Source of the DNA: Streptomyces sp. NBC_00154
GTDB lineage: Bacteria; Actinomycetota; Actinomycetes; Streptomycetales; Streptomycetaceae
Direction of reading: 5' to 3'
Length of the DNA stretch: 64,000 nucleotides
Assembly (NCBI RefSeq): GCF_026342835.1
Contig: NZ_JAPEMI010000001.1
Span: 5,090,501 to 5,154,500 of the forward strand
Positions 8,400 through 17,036 of the stretch are shown one piece after another. The notes under the pieces are model-generated. The model saw only the letters and a list, made by a program, of their open reading frames with translations, did no database searches and had not been told where the DNA came from. How positions within the stretch are numbered: position 1 is the first letter of the stretch; every line of letters starts with the position of its first letter. The position numbers and the translations under genes are program-made.

Positions 8400-9887
8400 A
8401 TGGATCTCGAGACCTTCCGCAAGCTGGCCGCCGACCGGCGTGTCATCCCCGTCAGCCGCCGGCTTCTCGCGGACGGCGACACCCCGGTCGCGCTCTACCG
8501 CAAGCTCGCGGGCGAGCGCACCGGCACGTTCCTCCTCGAATCCGCGGAGAACGGCCGCACCTGGTCCCGCTACTCCTTCATCGGGGTACGCAGCGCCGCC
8601 ACCCTCACCACCCGCGACGGCCGGGCCCACTGGCTCGGCACCCCGCCCGTGGGCGTCCCCGTCGACGGCGACCCGCTGGTGGCCCTGCGCGCCACCATCG
8701 ACGCCCTGCACACCCCGCGCGACCTGCACTCCGGCATGCCGCCCTTCACCGGCGGCATGGTCGGCTATCTGGGTTACGACGTCGTGCGCAGGCTGGAGAG
8801 GATCGGCGAGCACGGTGGCGACGATCTGAAGCTCCCCGAGCTGACCATGCTGCTCACCTCGGACCTCGCCGTCCTCGACCACTGGGACGGCAGCGTCCTG
8901 CTGATCGCCAACGCGATCAACCACAACGATCTGGAGACCGGCGTCGACGAGGCGTACGCCGACGCCGTCGCCCGCCTCGACGCCATGGAGGCCGATCTCT
9001 CCCGCCCGGTCGAGAGCGCCCCCGTCGCCCTCCCGCCGTCCGAACTCCCGCCGTACACCGCACTCTGGGGCGGCCAGGCCTTCCAGGACGCCGTCGAGGA
9101 CGTGAAGGAGCGGATCAGGGCCGGCGAAGCGTTCCAGGTCGTCCCCTCCCAGCGCTTCGAGACCCCGTGCACGGCCGCCGCCCTGGACGTCTACCGGGTG
9201 CTGCGCGCCACCAACCCGTCGCCGTACATGTACCTCTTCCGGTTCGACGGCTTCGACGTCGTGGGCTCCAGCCCGGAAGCCCTCGTCAAGGTCGAGGACG
9301 GGCGCGCCATGGTCCACCCGATCGCCGGGACCCGGCCCCGTGGCATCACCCCGCAGGAGGACCAGGCCCTCGCCGACGAGCTCCTCGCGGACCCGAAGGA
9401 ACGCGCCGAGCACCTGATGCTCGTCGACCTCGGCCGCAACGACCTGGGCCGGGTCTGTGTGCCCGGCAGCGTCGAGGTCGTCGACTTCATGTCGATCGAG
9501 CGGTACTCGCACGTCATGCACATCGTCTCCACCGTCACCGGCCGCGTCGCCGAAGGCCGTACCGCCTTCGACGTCCTCACCGCCTGCTTCCCGGCCGGTA
9601 CCCTCTCCGGCGCCCCCAAGCCGCGCGCCATGCAGATCATCGAGGAGCTCGAACCCACCCGCCGCGGACTGTACGGCGGATGTGTCGGCTATCTGGACTT
9701 CGCCGGGGACTCCGACACCGCCATCGCCATCCGCACGGCGCTGCTGCGGGACGGCACGGCATACGTCCAGGCCGGAGCGGGAATCGTCGCCGACTCCGAC
9801 CCGGTTGCCGAGGACACCGAGTGCCGTAACAAGGCCGCCGCGGTCCTGCGCGCCGTCCATACTGCCAACCGCCTCCACGAACGCTGA
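8400..9887 (+). CDS. trpE: Anthranilate synthase component I
   Basis: A 495-residue chorismate-utilising enzyme making anthranilate, with ammonia from a TrpG partner that is not in the window. The N-terminal tryptophan-feedback region contains LLES (residues 43-46). The catalytic domain shows PSPYMYLFRF, GSSPE, HPIAGTRPRG, DLGRNDLGRV, VMHIVSTV, PAGTLSGAPK and the GAGIVADSDP end motif. The start lies 11 bases after hisI, leaving no room for a leader peptide. Confidence 0.97.
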   Translation: MDLETFRKLAADRRVIPVSRRLLADGDTPVALYRKLAGERTGTFLLESAENGRTWSRYSFIGVRSAATLTTRDGRAHWLGTPPVGVPVDGDPLVALRATIDALHTPRDLHSGMPPFTGGMVGYLGYDVVRRLERIGEHGGDDLKLPELTMLLTSDLAVLDHWDGSVLLIANAINHNDLETGVDEAYADAVARLDAMEADLSRPVESAPVALPPSELPPYTALWGGQAFQDAVEDVKERIRAGEAFQVVPSQRFETPCTAAALDVYRVLRATNPSPYMYLFRFDGFDVVGSSPEALVKVEDGRAMVHPIAGTRPRGITPQEDQALADELLADPKERAEHLMLVDLGRNDLGRVCVPGSVEVVDFMSIERYSHVMHIVSTVTGRVAEGRTAFDVLTACFPAGTLSGAPKPRAMQIIEELEPTRRGLYGGCVGYLDFAGDSDTAIAIRTALLRDGTAYVQAGAGIVADSDPVAEDTECRNKAAAVLRAVHTANRLHER

Positions 9888-9901
9888 CGAGGTAAGGGAT
9901 A

Positions 9902-10561
9902 GTGGGGTACGTGAGTGCTGTCCCCGTACCCCAGCCCCGTGCCCAAGCCGCCACCGCGCCCGACACCACGGGAAGCCGCCGCAGCCTGGCCGCCGGCCTG
10001 CTTCTCGGGGCGGTCGGCGCCACCGTCGTCCTCCTCGCCTCCGGCCAGACCTGGGCGGAGGGCAAAGCCGCGGTCGGCGGCGGCTCCCTGCCACTGACCG
10101 CCGACGGCCAGGACGTCACCGGTCTCCCGGCGGCCCTCGCCATCGTCGGCCTGGCCGCCCTCGTCGCCGTCTTCGCCGTCCGCAGCGCCGGCCGGCTGCT
10201 CGTCGCCGGGCTGCTCGCCCTCAGCGGCCTCGGGGTCGGTGCCAGCGCCTACCTCGGCGCCTCCGACAGCGCGGCCCTCGACGAGAAGGCGGCGCAGACC
10301 ACCGGCGACGCCTCCGCCACCATCGACGCCCTCAGCCACACCGCGTGGCCGTACATCACCGCCGCCGGCGGCCTGCTGATCCTCCTCGCCGGGCTGCTCG
10401 CCCTGCGGTACGGGAAGCTGTGGCCCACCATGTCGGGACGGTACGAACGCGACGGCACCCCGCGGCCCCGCAGGGCCCCCCGCACCGCCCCGGACCCGGA
10501 CCGGCCCGAGGACCTGTGGAAGGCCCTTGACCGCGGTGAGGACCCGACGCGCGAGGTATGA
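9902..10561 (+). CDS. Trp-operon-associated membrane protein (TIGR02234 type)
   Basis: A membrane protein of about 219 residues with roughly four hydrophobic segments (near residues 24-44, 75-97, 103-122 and 152-171) and a charged C-terminal tail ending KALDRGEDPTREV. It starts 14 bases after trpE with GAGGTAAGG upstream. The start could be GTG 9902 or GTG 9911. Proteins of this kind are known beside trp genes in actinobacteria, but the function is not established. Confidence 0.82.
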   Translation: MGYVSAVPVPQPRAQAATAPDTTGSRRSLAAGLLLGAVGATVVLLASGQTWAEGKAAVGGGSLPLTADGQDVTGLPAALAIVGLAALVAVFAVRSAGRLLVAGLLALSGLGVGASAYLGASDSAALDEKAAQTTGDASATIDALSHTAWPYITAAGGLLILLAGLLALRYGKLWPTMSGRYERDGTPRPRRAPRTAPDPDRPEDLWKALDRGEDPTREV

Positions 10562-10698
10562 CCCCCCAGCTCACGTCGTACCCGCACGTACGGGACAATG
10601 ATGGTGAGCTTTCTGCACAGCGGCAGCGCAGCGCACCACAGCGGCACCAGCTTTGCGTACAGCGATACCAACAGCGCAACACCAACGAGGAGCAACTC

Positions 10699-10950
10699 AT
10701 GGCGGGCAGCAGCCACGGACACACCCCGGCCGCCTGGACGGGTGTCATCATCTCCTTCATCGGCTTCTGCATCGCAGGCGTCTTCATGGTCGCGGCCAAC
10801 CCGCTCGGCTTCTGGGCCGGTATCGCGGTCATCTTCATCGGCGGGCTCGTCGGTCTCGCGATGAAGGCCGCCGGCCTCGGCATGCCGAAGGAGTCGGCCG
10901 AGATGGCCGCAGCCAGGGCGCGGGCCGGACAGGCTCAGGTCTCCTCCTGA
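10699..10950 (+). CDS. HGxxPAAW family small membrane protein
   Basis: An 83-residue protein beginning MAGSSHGHTPAAWTG, which contains the defining HGxxPAAW motif at residues 7-14. Two hydrophobic spans follow (about 17-36 and 41-59), then an Ala-rich amphipathic C-terminus. The ATG is preceded by CGAGGAGCAACTC, a clear ribosome binding site. A longer frame from 10558 would overlap the previous stop but adds a non-conserved Gln-rich leader. The function is unknown. Confidence 0.85.
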   Translation: MAGSSHGHTPAAWTGVIISFIGFCIAGVFMVAANPLGFWAGIAVIFIGGLVGLAMKAAGLGMPKESAEMAAARARAGQAQVSS

Positions 10951-10972
10951 CCCCGGTCGGACCCATTGTGCG

Positions 10973-11002
10973 AGGCGCAGCCCGGACCGGGCTGCGCCTT
11001 TC
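10973..11002 (+). terminator. Terminator hairpin
   Basis: A 12-bp stem with a 3-base loop, within a 27-base near-perfect palindrome (AGGCGCAGCCCGG and its complement), followed by TT. It lies 22 bases after the HGxxPAAW gene and directly before the DUF2752 gene. Confidence 0.75.
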
Positions 11003-11005
11003 CGC

Positions 11006-11509
11006 GTGACCGGGGACAATCACCGGGTGGACGCCTCCCCTTCTCCCGCAGCCGCACCGGGCCCGCACGGTCACCCGCCCGTGCCGGTCTTTCCGCCCGC
11101 GCCCGTGCCGCGGTCGGCCGTCCGCCGGCTCGCCACCCCCCTCGGGGTGATGGCCGCCGTGGTCGCGGCCTTCGGCTATGTCGGCGCCGTCGACCCCAAC
11201 CAGCCGGGCCACTACCCGGTCTGCCCGTTGCTCCGGTTCACCGGCCTTTACTGCCCGGGCTGCGGCGGGCTGCGCAGCGCCCATGCCGTCGCCCACGGGG
11301 ACATCGCCGCGGCCCTGGGCTCCAACGCCCTCGCGGTCGTCGGCTACGCGATCTTCGCCGTCGTGTGGGTGGTCTGGATGGTCCGCGCGAGCAGGGGACG
11401 GCCGCTACGGATCGATCTGCCACCGGTCTACTGGTGGGGGATCGGTGCCGTGCTCCTGATCTTCGCCGTGGTCCGGAATCTGCCGTTCGGATCGATGTTG
11501 GCGCCGTGA
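11006..11509 (+). CDS. DUF2752 membrane protein
   Basis: A protein of up to 167 residues with a Pro-rich N-terminus and three hydrophobic segments. Between the first two lies the DUF2752 signature CPLLRFTGLYCPGCGGLRSA, where the cysteines may bind metal. The C-terminus reads PPVYWWGIGAVLLIFAVVRNLP. The start may be GTG 11006 or GTG 11027; no strong ribosome binding site separates them. It lies between the trpE-side genes and trpC. No function is established. Confidence 0.8.
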   Translation: MTGDNHRVDASPSPAAAPGPHGHPPVPVFPPAPVPRSAVRRLATPLGVMAAVVAAFGYVGAVDPNQPGHYPVCPLLRFTGLYCPGCGGLRSAHAVAHGDIAAALGSNALAVVGYAIFAVVWVVWMVRASRGRPLRIDLPPVYWWGIGAVLLIFAVVRNLPFGSMLAP

Positions 11510-11525
11510 ATGCCCAGGTAGTGGG

Positions 11526-11544
11526 ACATCCGTCGGCCGGATGT
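11526..11544 (+). terminator. Possible weak hairpin before trpC
   Basis: ACATCCG pairs with CGGATGT around a 5-base loop, 17 bases after the DUF2752 stop. It could be a weak terminator for that gene or part of the trpC leader. The pairing is seen directly; the role is inferred. Confidence 0.35.
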
Positions 11545-11624
11545 GAGTCGGGGGCCCTCCTGCGGATACCATCGAGATGGCTGATCCTGTTCCCTCATCA
11601 CCGTCCCGGAAGGGGGCCGCTCGC

Positions 11625-12434
11625 GTGAGTGTGCTCGACGAGATCATCGACGGCGTTCGCGCCGACCTCGCAGAGCGGCAGGCGCGCGTCAGCCTCGACG
11701 AGCTCAAGGAGCGCGCGGCGCGCGCTCCGGCTGCCAAGGACGGAGTCGCCGCCCTGCGCGGCGAGGGCGTGACCGTCATCTGCGAGGTCAAGCGCTCCAG
11801 CCCCTCCAAGGGGGCCCTGGCCGCGATCGCCGACCCGGCCGCGCTCGCCGCGGACTACGAGGCCGGTGGCGCGTCCGTCATCTCCGTCCTCACCGAGGAG
11901 CGCCGCTTCGGCGGTTCGCTCGCCGACCTGGAAGCCGTTCGCGCCAAGGTCGACATCCCGATCCTGCGCAAGGACTTCATCGTCACCTCCTACCAGCTCT
12001 GGGAGGCCCGCGCCTACGGCGCCGACCTCGCGCTGCTGATCGTCGCCGCTCTCGACCAGGAGGCACTCGTCTCGCTGATCGAGCGCGCCGAGTCCATCGG
12101 TCTGACGCCGCTGGTCGAGGCGCACGACGAGGAGGAGGCGGAGCGTGCCGTGGCCGCCGGCGCGAAGATCATCGGTGTCAACGCGCGCAATCTGAAGGAC
12201 CTCAAGGTCGACCGCTCGACGTTCGAGCGCGTCGCCCCGGAGATCCCGGCGGGCATCGTCAAGGTCGCCGAGTCCGGCGTCCGAGGCCCGCACGACCTCA
12301 TCGCCTACGCCAATGCCGGCGCCGACGCCGTGCTCGTCGGCGAGTCCCTGGTCACCGGCCGCGACCCGCGGGCCGCCGTCGCCGACCTGGTCGCCGCGGG
12401 CGCCCACCCGGCCCTGCGGCACGGACGGAGCTGA
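11625..12434 (+). CDS. trpC: Indole-3-glycerol phosphate synthase
   Basis: A 269-residue (beta/alpha)8 barrel converting CdRP to indole-3-glycerol phosphate. Motifs are VICEVKRSSPSKG near residue 49, LRKDFIVTSYQL near 114, TPLVEAHDEEEAERA near 161, IIGVNARNL near 183 and VAESGVRG near 216. It is a stand-alone enzyme with no TrpF fusion, consistent with PriA supplying that activity. The GTG start at 11625 follows GGAAGGGGG. trpM begins 8 bases after its stop. Confidence 0.96.
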   Translation: MSVLDEIIDGVRADLAERQARVSLDELKERAARAPAAKDGVAALRGEGVTVICEVKRSSPSKGALAAIADPAALAADYEAGGASVISVLTEERRFGGSLADLEAVRAKVDIPILRKDFIVTSYQLWEARAYGADLALLIVAALDQEALVSLIERAESIGLTPLVEAHDEEEAERAVAAGAKIIGVNARNLKDLKVDRSTFERVAPEIPAGIVKVAESGVRGPHDLIAYANAGADAVLVGESLVTGRDPRAAVADLVAAGAHPALRHGRS

Positions 12435-12442
12435 CCCGCACC

Positions 12443-12661
12443 GTGTCCGCCGACCGTCCCGTGTTCCGCACCCGGCCGGGCCTGCGCCTCGCCGGTGTGA
12501 CGGCTGCCCGGGACCCGCACGCGCCGCTGGCGCGCGGCTGCCGCCCCCGCGGCTGCCGCGCCCCCGCGCGCCGGGTGCACGGCCGGCGTGTGCGGTACGT
12601 GATCGGAGACGAGCCCGGCCAGGTCAACGGCATGCGATGGCGCCCGGGGACCGCGCTGTAG
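12443..12661 (+). CDS. trpM: Small tryptophan-operon protein TrpM (TrpX)
   Basis: A 72-residue, strongly basic, Arg- and Pro-rich protein between trpC and trpB. Streptomyces trp clusters carry a small gene at exactly this place (trpX/trpM), reported in S. coelicolor to modulate tryptophan synthesis and differentiation. Here it starts with GTG, 8 bases after the trpC stop, and contains RVRYVIGDEPGQVNGMRWRP near the C-terminus. Identification rests on position and size more than on a motif. Confidence 0.75.
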   Translation: MSADRPVFRTRPGLRLAGVTAARDPHAPLARGCRPRGCRAPARRVHGRRVRYVIGDEPGQVNGMRWRPGTAL

Positions 12662-12796
12662 CGAGCCCCGGCCACGTACCCGCACCACACCTCTCGTACG
12701 TACGACCGCACCGCCCGACCGCCCTCGGTCGCGGCGGCGTCTCGCTCACGACGCATACGGTGAACCCACCCGTTGCCATGACGAGGAGCACGTCGG

Positions 12797-14083
12797 ATGT
12801 CATCTGACTTCTTCATTCCGGACCCCGAGGGTCTGATCCCCAGCGCCGAGGGCTACTTCGGCGCGTTCGGCGGCAAGTTCATCCCGGAGGCGCTCGTCGC
12901 CGCCGTGGACGAGGTCGCCGTCGAGTACGACAAGGCGAAGGCCGACCCGGCCTTCGCCGCCGAGCTCAATGAGCTCATGGTCAACTACACCGGCCGGCCC
13001 AGCGCGCTGACCGAGGTGCCGCGCTTCGCCGAGCACGCGGGCGGTGCCCGGATCTTCCTCAAGCGCGAGGACCTCAACCACACCGGCTCGCACAAGATCA
13101 ACAACGTGCTGGGTCAGGCGCTGCTCACCAAGCGCATGGGCAAGACCCGGGTCATCGCCGAAACCGGTGCCGGCCAGCACGGTGTGGCCACCGCGACGGC
13201 CTGCGCCCTCTTCGGTCTCGAATGCACCATCTACATGGGCGAGATCGACACCGAGCGGCAGGCGCTGAACGTGGCGCGGATGCGGATGCTCGGCGCCGAG
13301 GTCATTGCCGTGAAGTCCGGCTCCCGCACACTCAAGGACGCCATCAACGAGGCGTTCCGTGACTGGGTCGCCAACGTCGACCGCACGCACTACCTCTTCG
13401 GTACGGTCGCGGGCCCGCACCCCTTCCCGGCGATGGTCCGTGACTTCCACCGTGTCATCGGCGTCGAGGCCCGCCGGCAGATCCTGGAGCGGACCGGCCG
13501 GCTGCCGGACGCCGCGATCGCCTGTGTCGGCGGCGGCTCCAACGCCATCGGGTTGTTCCACGCGTTCATCCCGGACGCGCGCGTCCGGCTGATCGGCTGC
13601 GAGCCCGCCGGACACGGTGTGGAGACCGGCGAGCACGCGGCGACCCTGACCGCCGGCGAGCCCGGCATCCTGCACGGCTCGCGCAGTTACGTCCTCCAGG
13701 ACGACGAGGGCCAGATCACCGAGCCGTACTCGATCTCGGCCGGTCTCGACTACCCGGGCATCGGCCCGGAGCACGCGTACCTCAAGGACATCGGCCGCGG
13801 CGAGTACCGCGCGGTCACCGACGCCGCCGCTATGCAGGCGCTGCGCCTGCTCTCCCGTACCGAGGGGATCATCCCGGCCATCGAGAGCGCCCACGCGCTG
13901 GCCGGCGCCCTGGAGGTCGGCAAGGAGCTCGGCAAGGACGCGCTGCTCCTGGTCAACCTGTCCGGTCGCGGCGACAAGGACATGGACACGGCGGCCCGAT
14001 ACTTCGGGCTGTACGACACGGACGCGACCGTCGAGGCGGACGCGGACAACAACGGCGCCGAGATCGAGGGGGACGTCAAGTGA
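12797..14083 (+). CDS. trpB: Tryptophan synthase beta chain
   Basis: A 428-residue PLP enzyme condensing indole with serine. The Schiff-base lysine is Lys100 in HTGSHKINN. ETGAGQHGVA (near residue 122) and the phosphate loop CVGGGSNAIG (near 242) are also present. GAGGAG 15 bases upstream serves as ribosome binding site. The C-terminal tail (TVEADADNNGAEIEGDVK) is an acidic extension. It overlaps trpA by GTGA, so the alpha and beta subunits are translationally coupled. Confidence 0.97.
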   Translation: MSSDFFIPDPEGLIPSAEGYFGAFGGKFIPEALVAAVDEVAVEYDKAKADPAFAAELNELMVNYTGRPSALTEVPRFAEHAGGARIFLKREDLNHTGSHKINNVLGQALLTKRMGKTRVIAETGAGQHGVATATACALFGLECTIYMGEIDTERQALNVARMRMLGAEVIAVKSGSRTLKDAINEAFRDWVANVDRTHYLFGTVAGPHPFPAMVRDFHRVIGVEARRQILERTGRLPDAAIACVGGGSNAIGLFHAFIPDARVRLIGCEPAGHGVETGEHAATLTAGEPGILHGSRSYVLQDDEGQITEPYSISAGLDYPGIGPEHAYLKDIGRGEYRAVTDAAAMQALRLLSRTEGIIPAIESAHALAGALEVGKELGKDALLLVNLSGRGDKDMDTAARYFGLYDTDATVEADADNNGAEIEGDVK

Positions 14084-14892
14084 GCGGCAACATCGAGCTG
14101 TTGAGCGCCACCCTCGCCGCGGCCAGGGCCGAGGACCGGGCCGCACTGATCGCCTACCTGCCGGCCGGGTTCCCGTCGGTCGACGGCGGTATCGAAGCCG
14201 TCAAGGCCGTCGTCGCCGGTGGCGCCGACGTCGTCGAGGTGGGCCTGCCGCACAGTGACCCGGTGCTCGACGGACCGGTCATCCAGACGGCCGACGACAT
14301 CGCCCTGCGCGGCGGCGTGAAGATCGCCGACGTGATGCGTACGGTCCGCGAGGCCTACGAGGCGACCGGCGTCCCGATCCTCGTCATGACGTACTGGAAC
14401 CCCATCGACCGGTACGGCATCGAGCGCTTCACCGCCGAGCTCGCCGAGGCGGGCGGCGCCGGGTGCATCCTGCCCGACCTGCCGGTCCAGGAGTCCTCCC
14501 TGTGGCGCGAGCACGCCGACAAGCACGGTCTCGCGACCGTCTTCGTCGTCGCGCCGAGCAGCAAGGACGAGCGCCTCGCCACCATCACCGCGGCCGGCTC
14601 CGGCTTCGTTTACGCGGCCTCGCTGATGGGCGTGACCGGCACCCGTGAATCGGTCGGCGAGCAGGCCCAGGACCTGGTGCGGCGCACCCGTGCCACCACC
14701 GGGCTCCCGGTCTGCGTCGGTCTCGGCGTCTCCAACGCCCAGCAGGCCGCCGAGGTCGCCGCCTTCGCCGACGGAGTGATCGTCGGCTCCGCCTTCGTCA
14801 AGCGGATGCTGGACGCCCCCGACGAGGAGTCCGGACTGACCGCAGTCCGCTCACTTGCGGGCGAACTGGCCGAAGGCGTTCGAAAGCGCTGA
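14080..14892 (+). CDS. trpA: Tryptophan synthase alpha chain
   Basis: A 270-residue (beta/alpha)8 barrel that releases indole from indole-3-glycerol phosphate and channels it to TrpB. The catalytic residues are Glu53 (VVEVGLPHSDP) and Asp64 (PVLDGPVIQ). YASLMGVTG and CVGLGVS phosphate-binding motifs are present (the former read as YAASLMGVTG). The GTG start overlaps the trpB stop. It is the last gene of the trp block, followed by a perfect palindrome. Confidence 0.97.
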   Translation: MSGNIELLSATLAAARAEDRAALIAYLPAGFPSVDGGIEAVKAVVAGGADVVEVGLPHSDPVLDGPVIQTADDIALRGGVKIADVMRTVREAYEATGVPILVMTYWNPIDRYGIERFTAELAEAGGAGCILPDLPVQESSLWREHADKHGLATVFVVAPSSKDERLATITAAGSGFVYAASLMGVTGTRESVGEQAQDLVRRTRATTGLPVCVGLGVSNAQQAAEVAAFADGVIVGSAFVKRMLDAPDEESGLTAVRSLAGELAEGVRKR

Positions 14893-14924
14893 CACCGGGC
14901 ATCGCCCGAACGGGTGGACCTGGG

Positions 14925-14954
14925 ACCGGGGAGGCACGTACGTGCCTCCCCGGT
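14925..14954. terminator. Perfect 30-bp palindrome after trpA
   Basis: ACCGGGGAGGCACGT is followed directly by its exact reverse complement (14925-14954), giving a very stable hairpin 32 bases after the trpA stop. It ends 14 bases before the next gene's GTG. It probably terminates the trp transcript. Its perfect symmetry would also permit action on both strands. Confidence 0.7.
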
Positions 14955-14968
14955 TCGTTGCTGCGGGT

Positions 14969-15796
14969 GTGAGCGAGAAGAACGAAGAAGGAAAAAGGGC
15001 CGCGCGCGACCGGCTCGTACAGCAGCGTGAGCGGGAGAAGGCGCGCGAGCGCCGCCGGCGCACGCTGATCGTCACCACCGGCGTGGTGGGTGTGCTGGCG
15101 CTGGCCGCCGTCATCGGCATCATCGCCGCGAATTCGGGCGGCAAGGGCGAGAAGGCGACCGGGGCGGGGCCAGTCGTCGCGCCGTCCGGTGCGACCGGCA
15201 AGGACAACCTGGCCATCCCGGTGGGTGCGGACAATGCCCCGTCCACGCTCACGATCTGGGAGGACTTCCGCTGCCCGGTCTGCGCGCAGTTCGAGAACGC
15301 GTTCCGGGACACGATCCACCAGCTGGAGAGCAGCGGACAGCTGAAGGTCGAGTACCACCTGGCCACGATCATCGACGGCAATCTCGGCGGCAGCGGCTCG
15401 CTGGACGCGGCCAATGCGGCGGCCTGCGCGCAGAACGTCGGCAAGTTCTCCGCGTACCACGACGTCCTCTACCGCAACCAGCCGCCGGAGACCGACGACG
15501 CCTTCGGCAAGAGCAGCAAGCTGATCGGGCTGGCGGGCAAGGTCGAAGGCCTCGACACCCCCGCCTTCCGTAGCTGCGTGGAGGACGGCACGCACAACAC
15601 CTGGGTCCAGAAGTCCAACACCGCGTTTCAGAACGGCGGCTTCAAGGGCACGCCGACCGCGCTGCTCAACGGCGAATCGATCTTCCCGAAGAAGGGGAAC
15701 GAACCGATCACCGTGGCAAACCTGAAGAAGTGGGTCGCCGAGGCGAACAAGGGGAAGCAGCCGGCGAAGGTCACCCCGGCGCCGACCGGTTCCTGA
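14969..15796 (+). CDS. DsbA-like thioredoxin domain protein, membrane-anchored
   Basis: A 275-residue protein starting VSEKNEEGKRAARDRL, with a highly charged cytoplasmic head (residues 1-32), one transmembrane helix (about 33-53, LIVTTGVVGVLALAAVIGII) and an extracytoplasmic thioredoxin fold of the DsbA family (Thioredoxin_4). The active-site CXXC is CPVC in EDFRCPVCAQF near residue 103, and GFKGTPTALLNG carries the cis-Pro. It probably acts as a thiol oxidase or isomerase for exported proteins. lgt follows about 108 bases later. Confidence 0.88.
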   Translation: MSEKNEEGKRAARDRLVQQREREKARERRRRTLIVTTGVVGVLALAAVIGIIAANSGGKGEKATGAGPVVAPSGATGKDNLAIPVGADNAPSTLTIWEDFRCPVCAQFENAFRDTIHQLESSGQLKVEYHLATIIDGNLGGSGSLDAANAAACAQNVGKFSAYHDVLYRNQPPETDDAFGKSSKLIGLAGKVEGLDTPAFRSCVEDGTHNTWVQKSNTAFQNGGFKGTPTALLNGESIFPKKGNEPITVANLKKWVAEANKGKQPAKVTPAPTGS

Positions 15797-15904
15797 CCCG
15801 GACCGGGGCCCGCCGGGGCGGCGATTCGATGATCGGCTCGTTACCCATACGTTGTCGGGCGGGTTGCCGTAGGTCCCGCCCGGCAGGGTAGCGTCGACCT
15901 TGCC

Positions 15905-16897
15905 ATGGACCTTGCCTACATTCCCAGCCCGTCGACCGGCGTGATCGATCTCGGACCGATCCCGCTCCGCGGCTACGCGTTCTGCATCATCATCGGTGTG
16001 TTTGTCGCCGTCTGGTTCGGCAACAAGCGCTGGATTGCCCGGGGCGGCAGAGCCGGCACGGTGGCCGACATCGCCGTCTGGGCCGTGCCCTTCGGTCTTG
16101 TCGGAGGCCGGCTCTACCACGTCATCACCGACTACCAGCTGTACTTCAGCGACGGCGAGAACTGGGTCGACGCCTTCAAGATCTGGCAGGGCGGCCTCGG
16201 CATCTGGGGTGCGATCGCGCTCGGCGCGGTCGGTGCCTGGATCGGCTGCCGCCGCCGCGGGATCCCGCTGCCTGCCTGGGCCGACGCGCTCGCCCCCGGC
16301 ATCGCCTTCGCCCAGGCGATCGGCCGCTGGGGCAACTGGTTCAACCAGGAGCTGTACGGCAAGCCGACGGATCTGCCGTGGGCCCTGAAGATCAGCGAAG
16401 GCCCCAACCGGGTCGCCGGTACGTACCACCCCACGTTCCTGTACGAGTCGCTGTGGTGCGTGGGCGTCGCACTGCTGGTGATCTGGGCGGACCGCCGCTT
16501 CAAGCTCGGACACGGGCGGGCGTTCGCGCTGTACGTCGCGGCGTACTGCACGGGGCGGGCGTGGATCGAGTACATGCGGGTCGACGAGGCCCACCACATT
16601 CTGGGCCTGCGCCTGAATGTGTGGACCGCGGTGATCGTCTTCGTCCTGGCGGTGACGTACATCGTGATCTCGGCGAAGGTGCGGCCGGGGCGCGAGGAGG
16701 TCGTCGAGCCGGGGGCCGCGGAGACCGCCGAGGTGGCCGAGGGCGTGGAGGATGCGGACGAGGGCTCGGAGGCGGCCGAAGGCGCGAAGGACGCGGACTC
16801 GGGCTCGGCCTCGAACGCCGATGGTGACGCCGAGCGTGACGACGAGGGCCGGGCGCCGGGGAAGAACGGCACCGCAGAGGCAGCGAAGAACGGCTGA
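15905..16897 (+). CDS. lgt: Prolipoprotein diacylglyceryl transferase
   Basis: A 330-residue membrane enzyme that attaches diacylglycerol to the lipobox cysteine of prelipoproteins. The family motifs RGYAFCIIIG, GGRLYHVITDY, WQGGLGIWGA and the signature AIGRWGNWFNQELYG are clear, with about seven membrane spans. After residue 260 comes a long Glu/Ala/Asp-rich low-complexity tail typical of Streptomyces Lgt. A strong bidirectional hairpin follows. Confidence 0.96.
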   Translation: MDLAYIPSPSTGVIDLGPIPLRGYAFCIIIGVFVAVWFGNKRWIARGGRAGTVADIAVWAVPFGLVGGRLYHVITDYQLYFSDGENWVDAFKIWQGGLGIWGAIALGAVGAWIGCRRRGIPLPAWADALAPGIAFAQAIGRWGNWFNQELYGKPTDLPWALKISEGPNRVAGTYHPTFLYESLWCVGVALLVIWADRRFKLGHGRAFALYVAAYCTGRAWIEYMRVDEAHHILGLRLNVWTAVIVFVLAVTYIVISAKVRPGREEVVEPGAAETAEVAEGVEDADEGSEAAEGAKDADSGSASNADGDAERDDEGRAPGKNGTAEAAKNG

Positions 16898-16912
16898 CGC
16901 CACCCATTTGTA

Positions 16913-16946
16913 CGAGGGGCCCGAACCGGACGGTTCGGGCCCCTCG
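16913..16946. terminator. Bidirectional terminator between lgt and citE-like gene
   Basis: A 16-bp perfect stem (CGAGGGGCCCGAACCG, 16913-16928, with 16931-16946) around a GA centre. It lies 15 bases after the lgt stop and about 90 bases after the end of the reverse-strand operon, so it can serve both converging transcripts. Confidence 0.8.
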
Positions 16947-17036
16947 CCGTTCCCCCGGAGGCTCCGCCCCCGCCCCCCGTTCCTCAATCGCCGCAGGGGC
17001 TGGATTCGGTGTGCCGGAGGGGCTGGGTCTCCGTCG

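Noticed and set aside
10558..10698. Longer start for the HGxxPAAW protein, overlapping the previous stop
   Set aside because: The added 47 residues are Gln/Arg-rich and unlike the family, and a clear ribosome binding site precedes the ATG at 10699.
11567..11572. TACCAT as a -10 element for trpC
   Set aside because: No convincing -35 hexamer at 17-19 bases; such a short match is expected by chance.
12800..14146. Long reverse-strand open frame over trpB
   Set aside because: Repetitive Val/Gly/Arg/Asp-rich translation typical of antisense to high-GC genes; trpB is certain.
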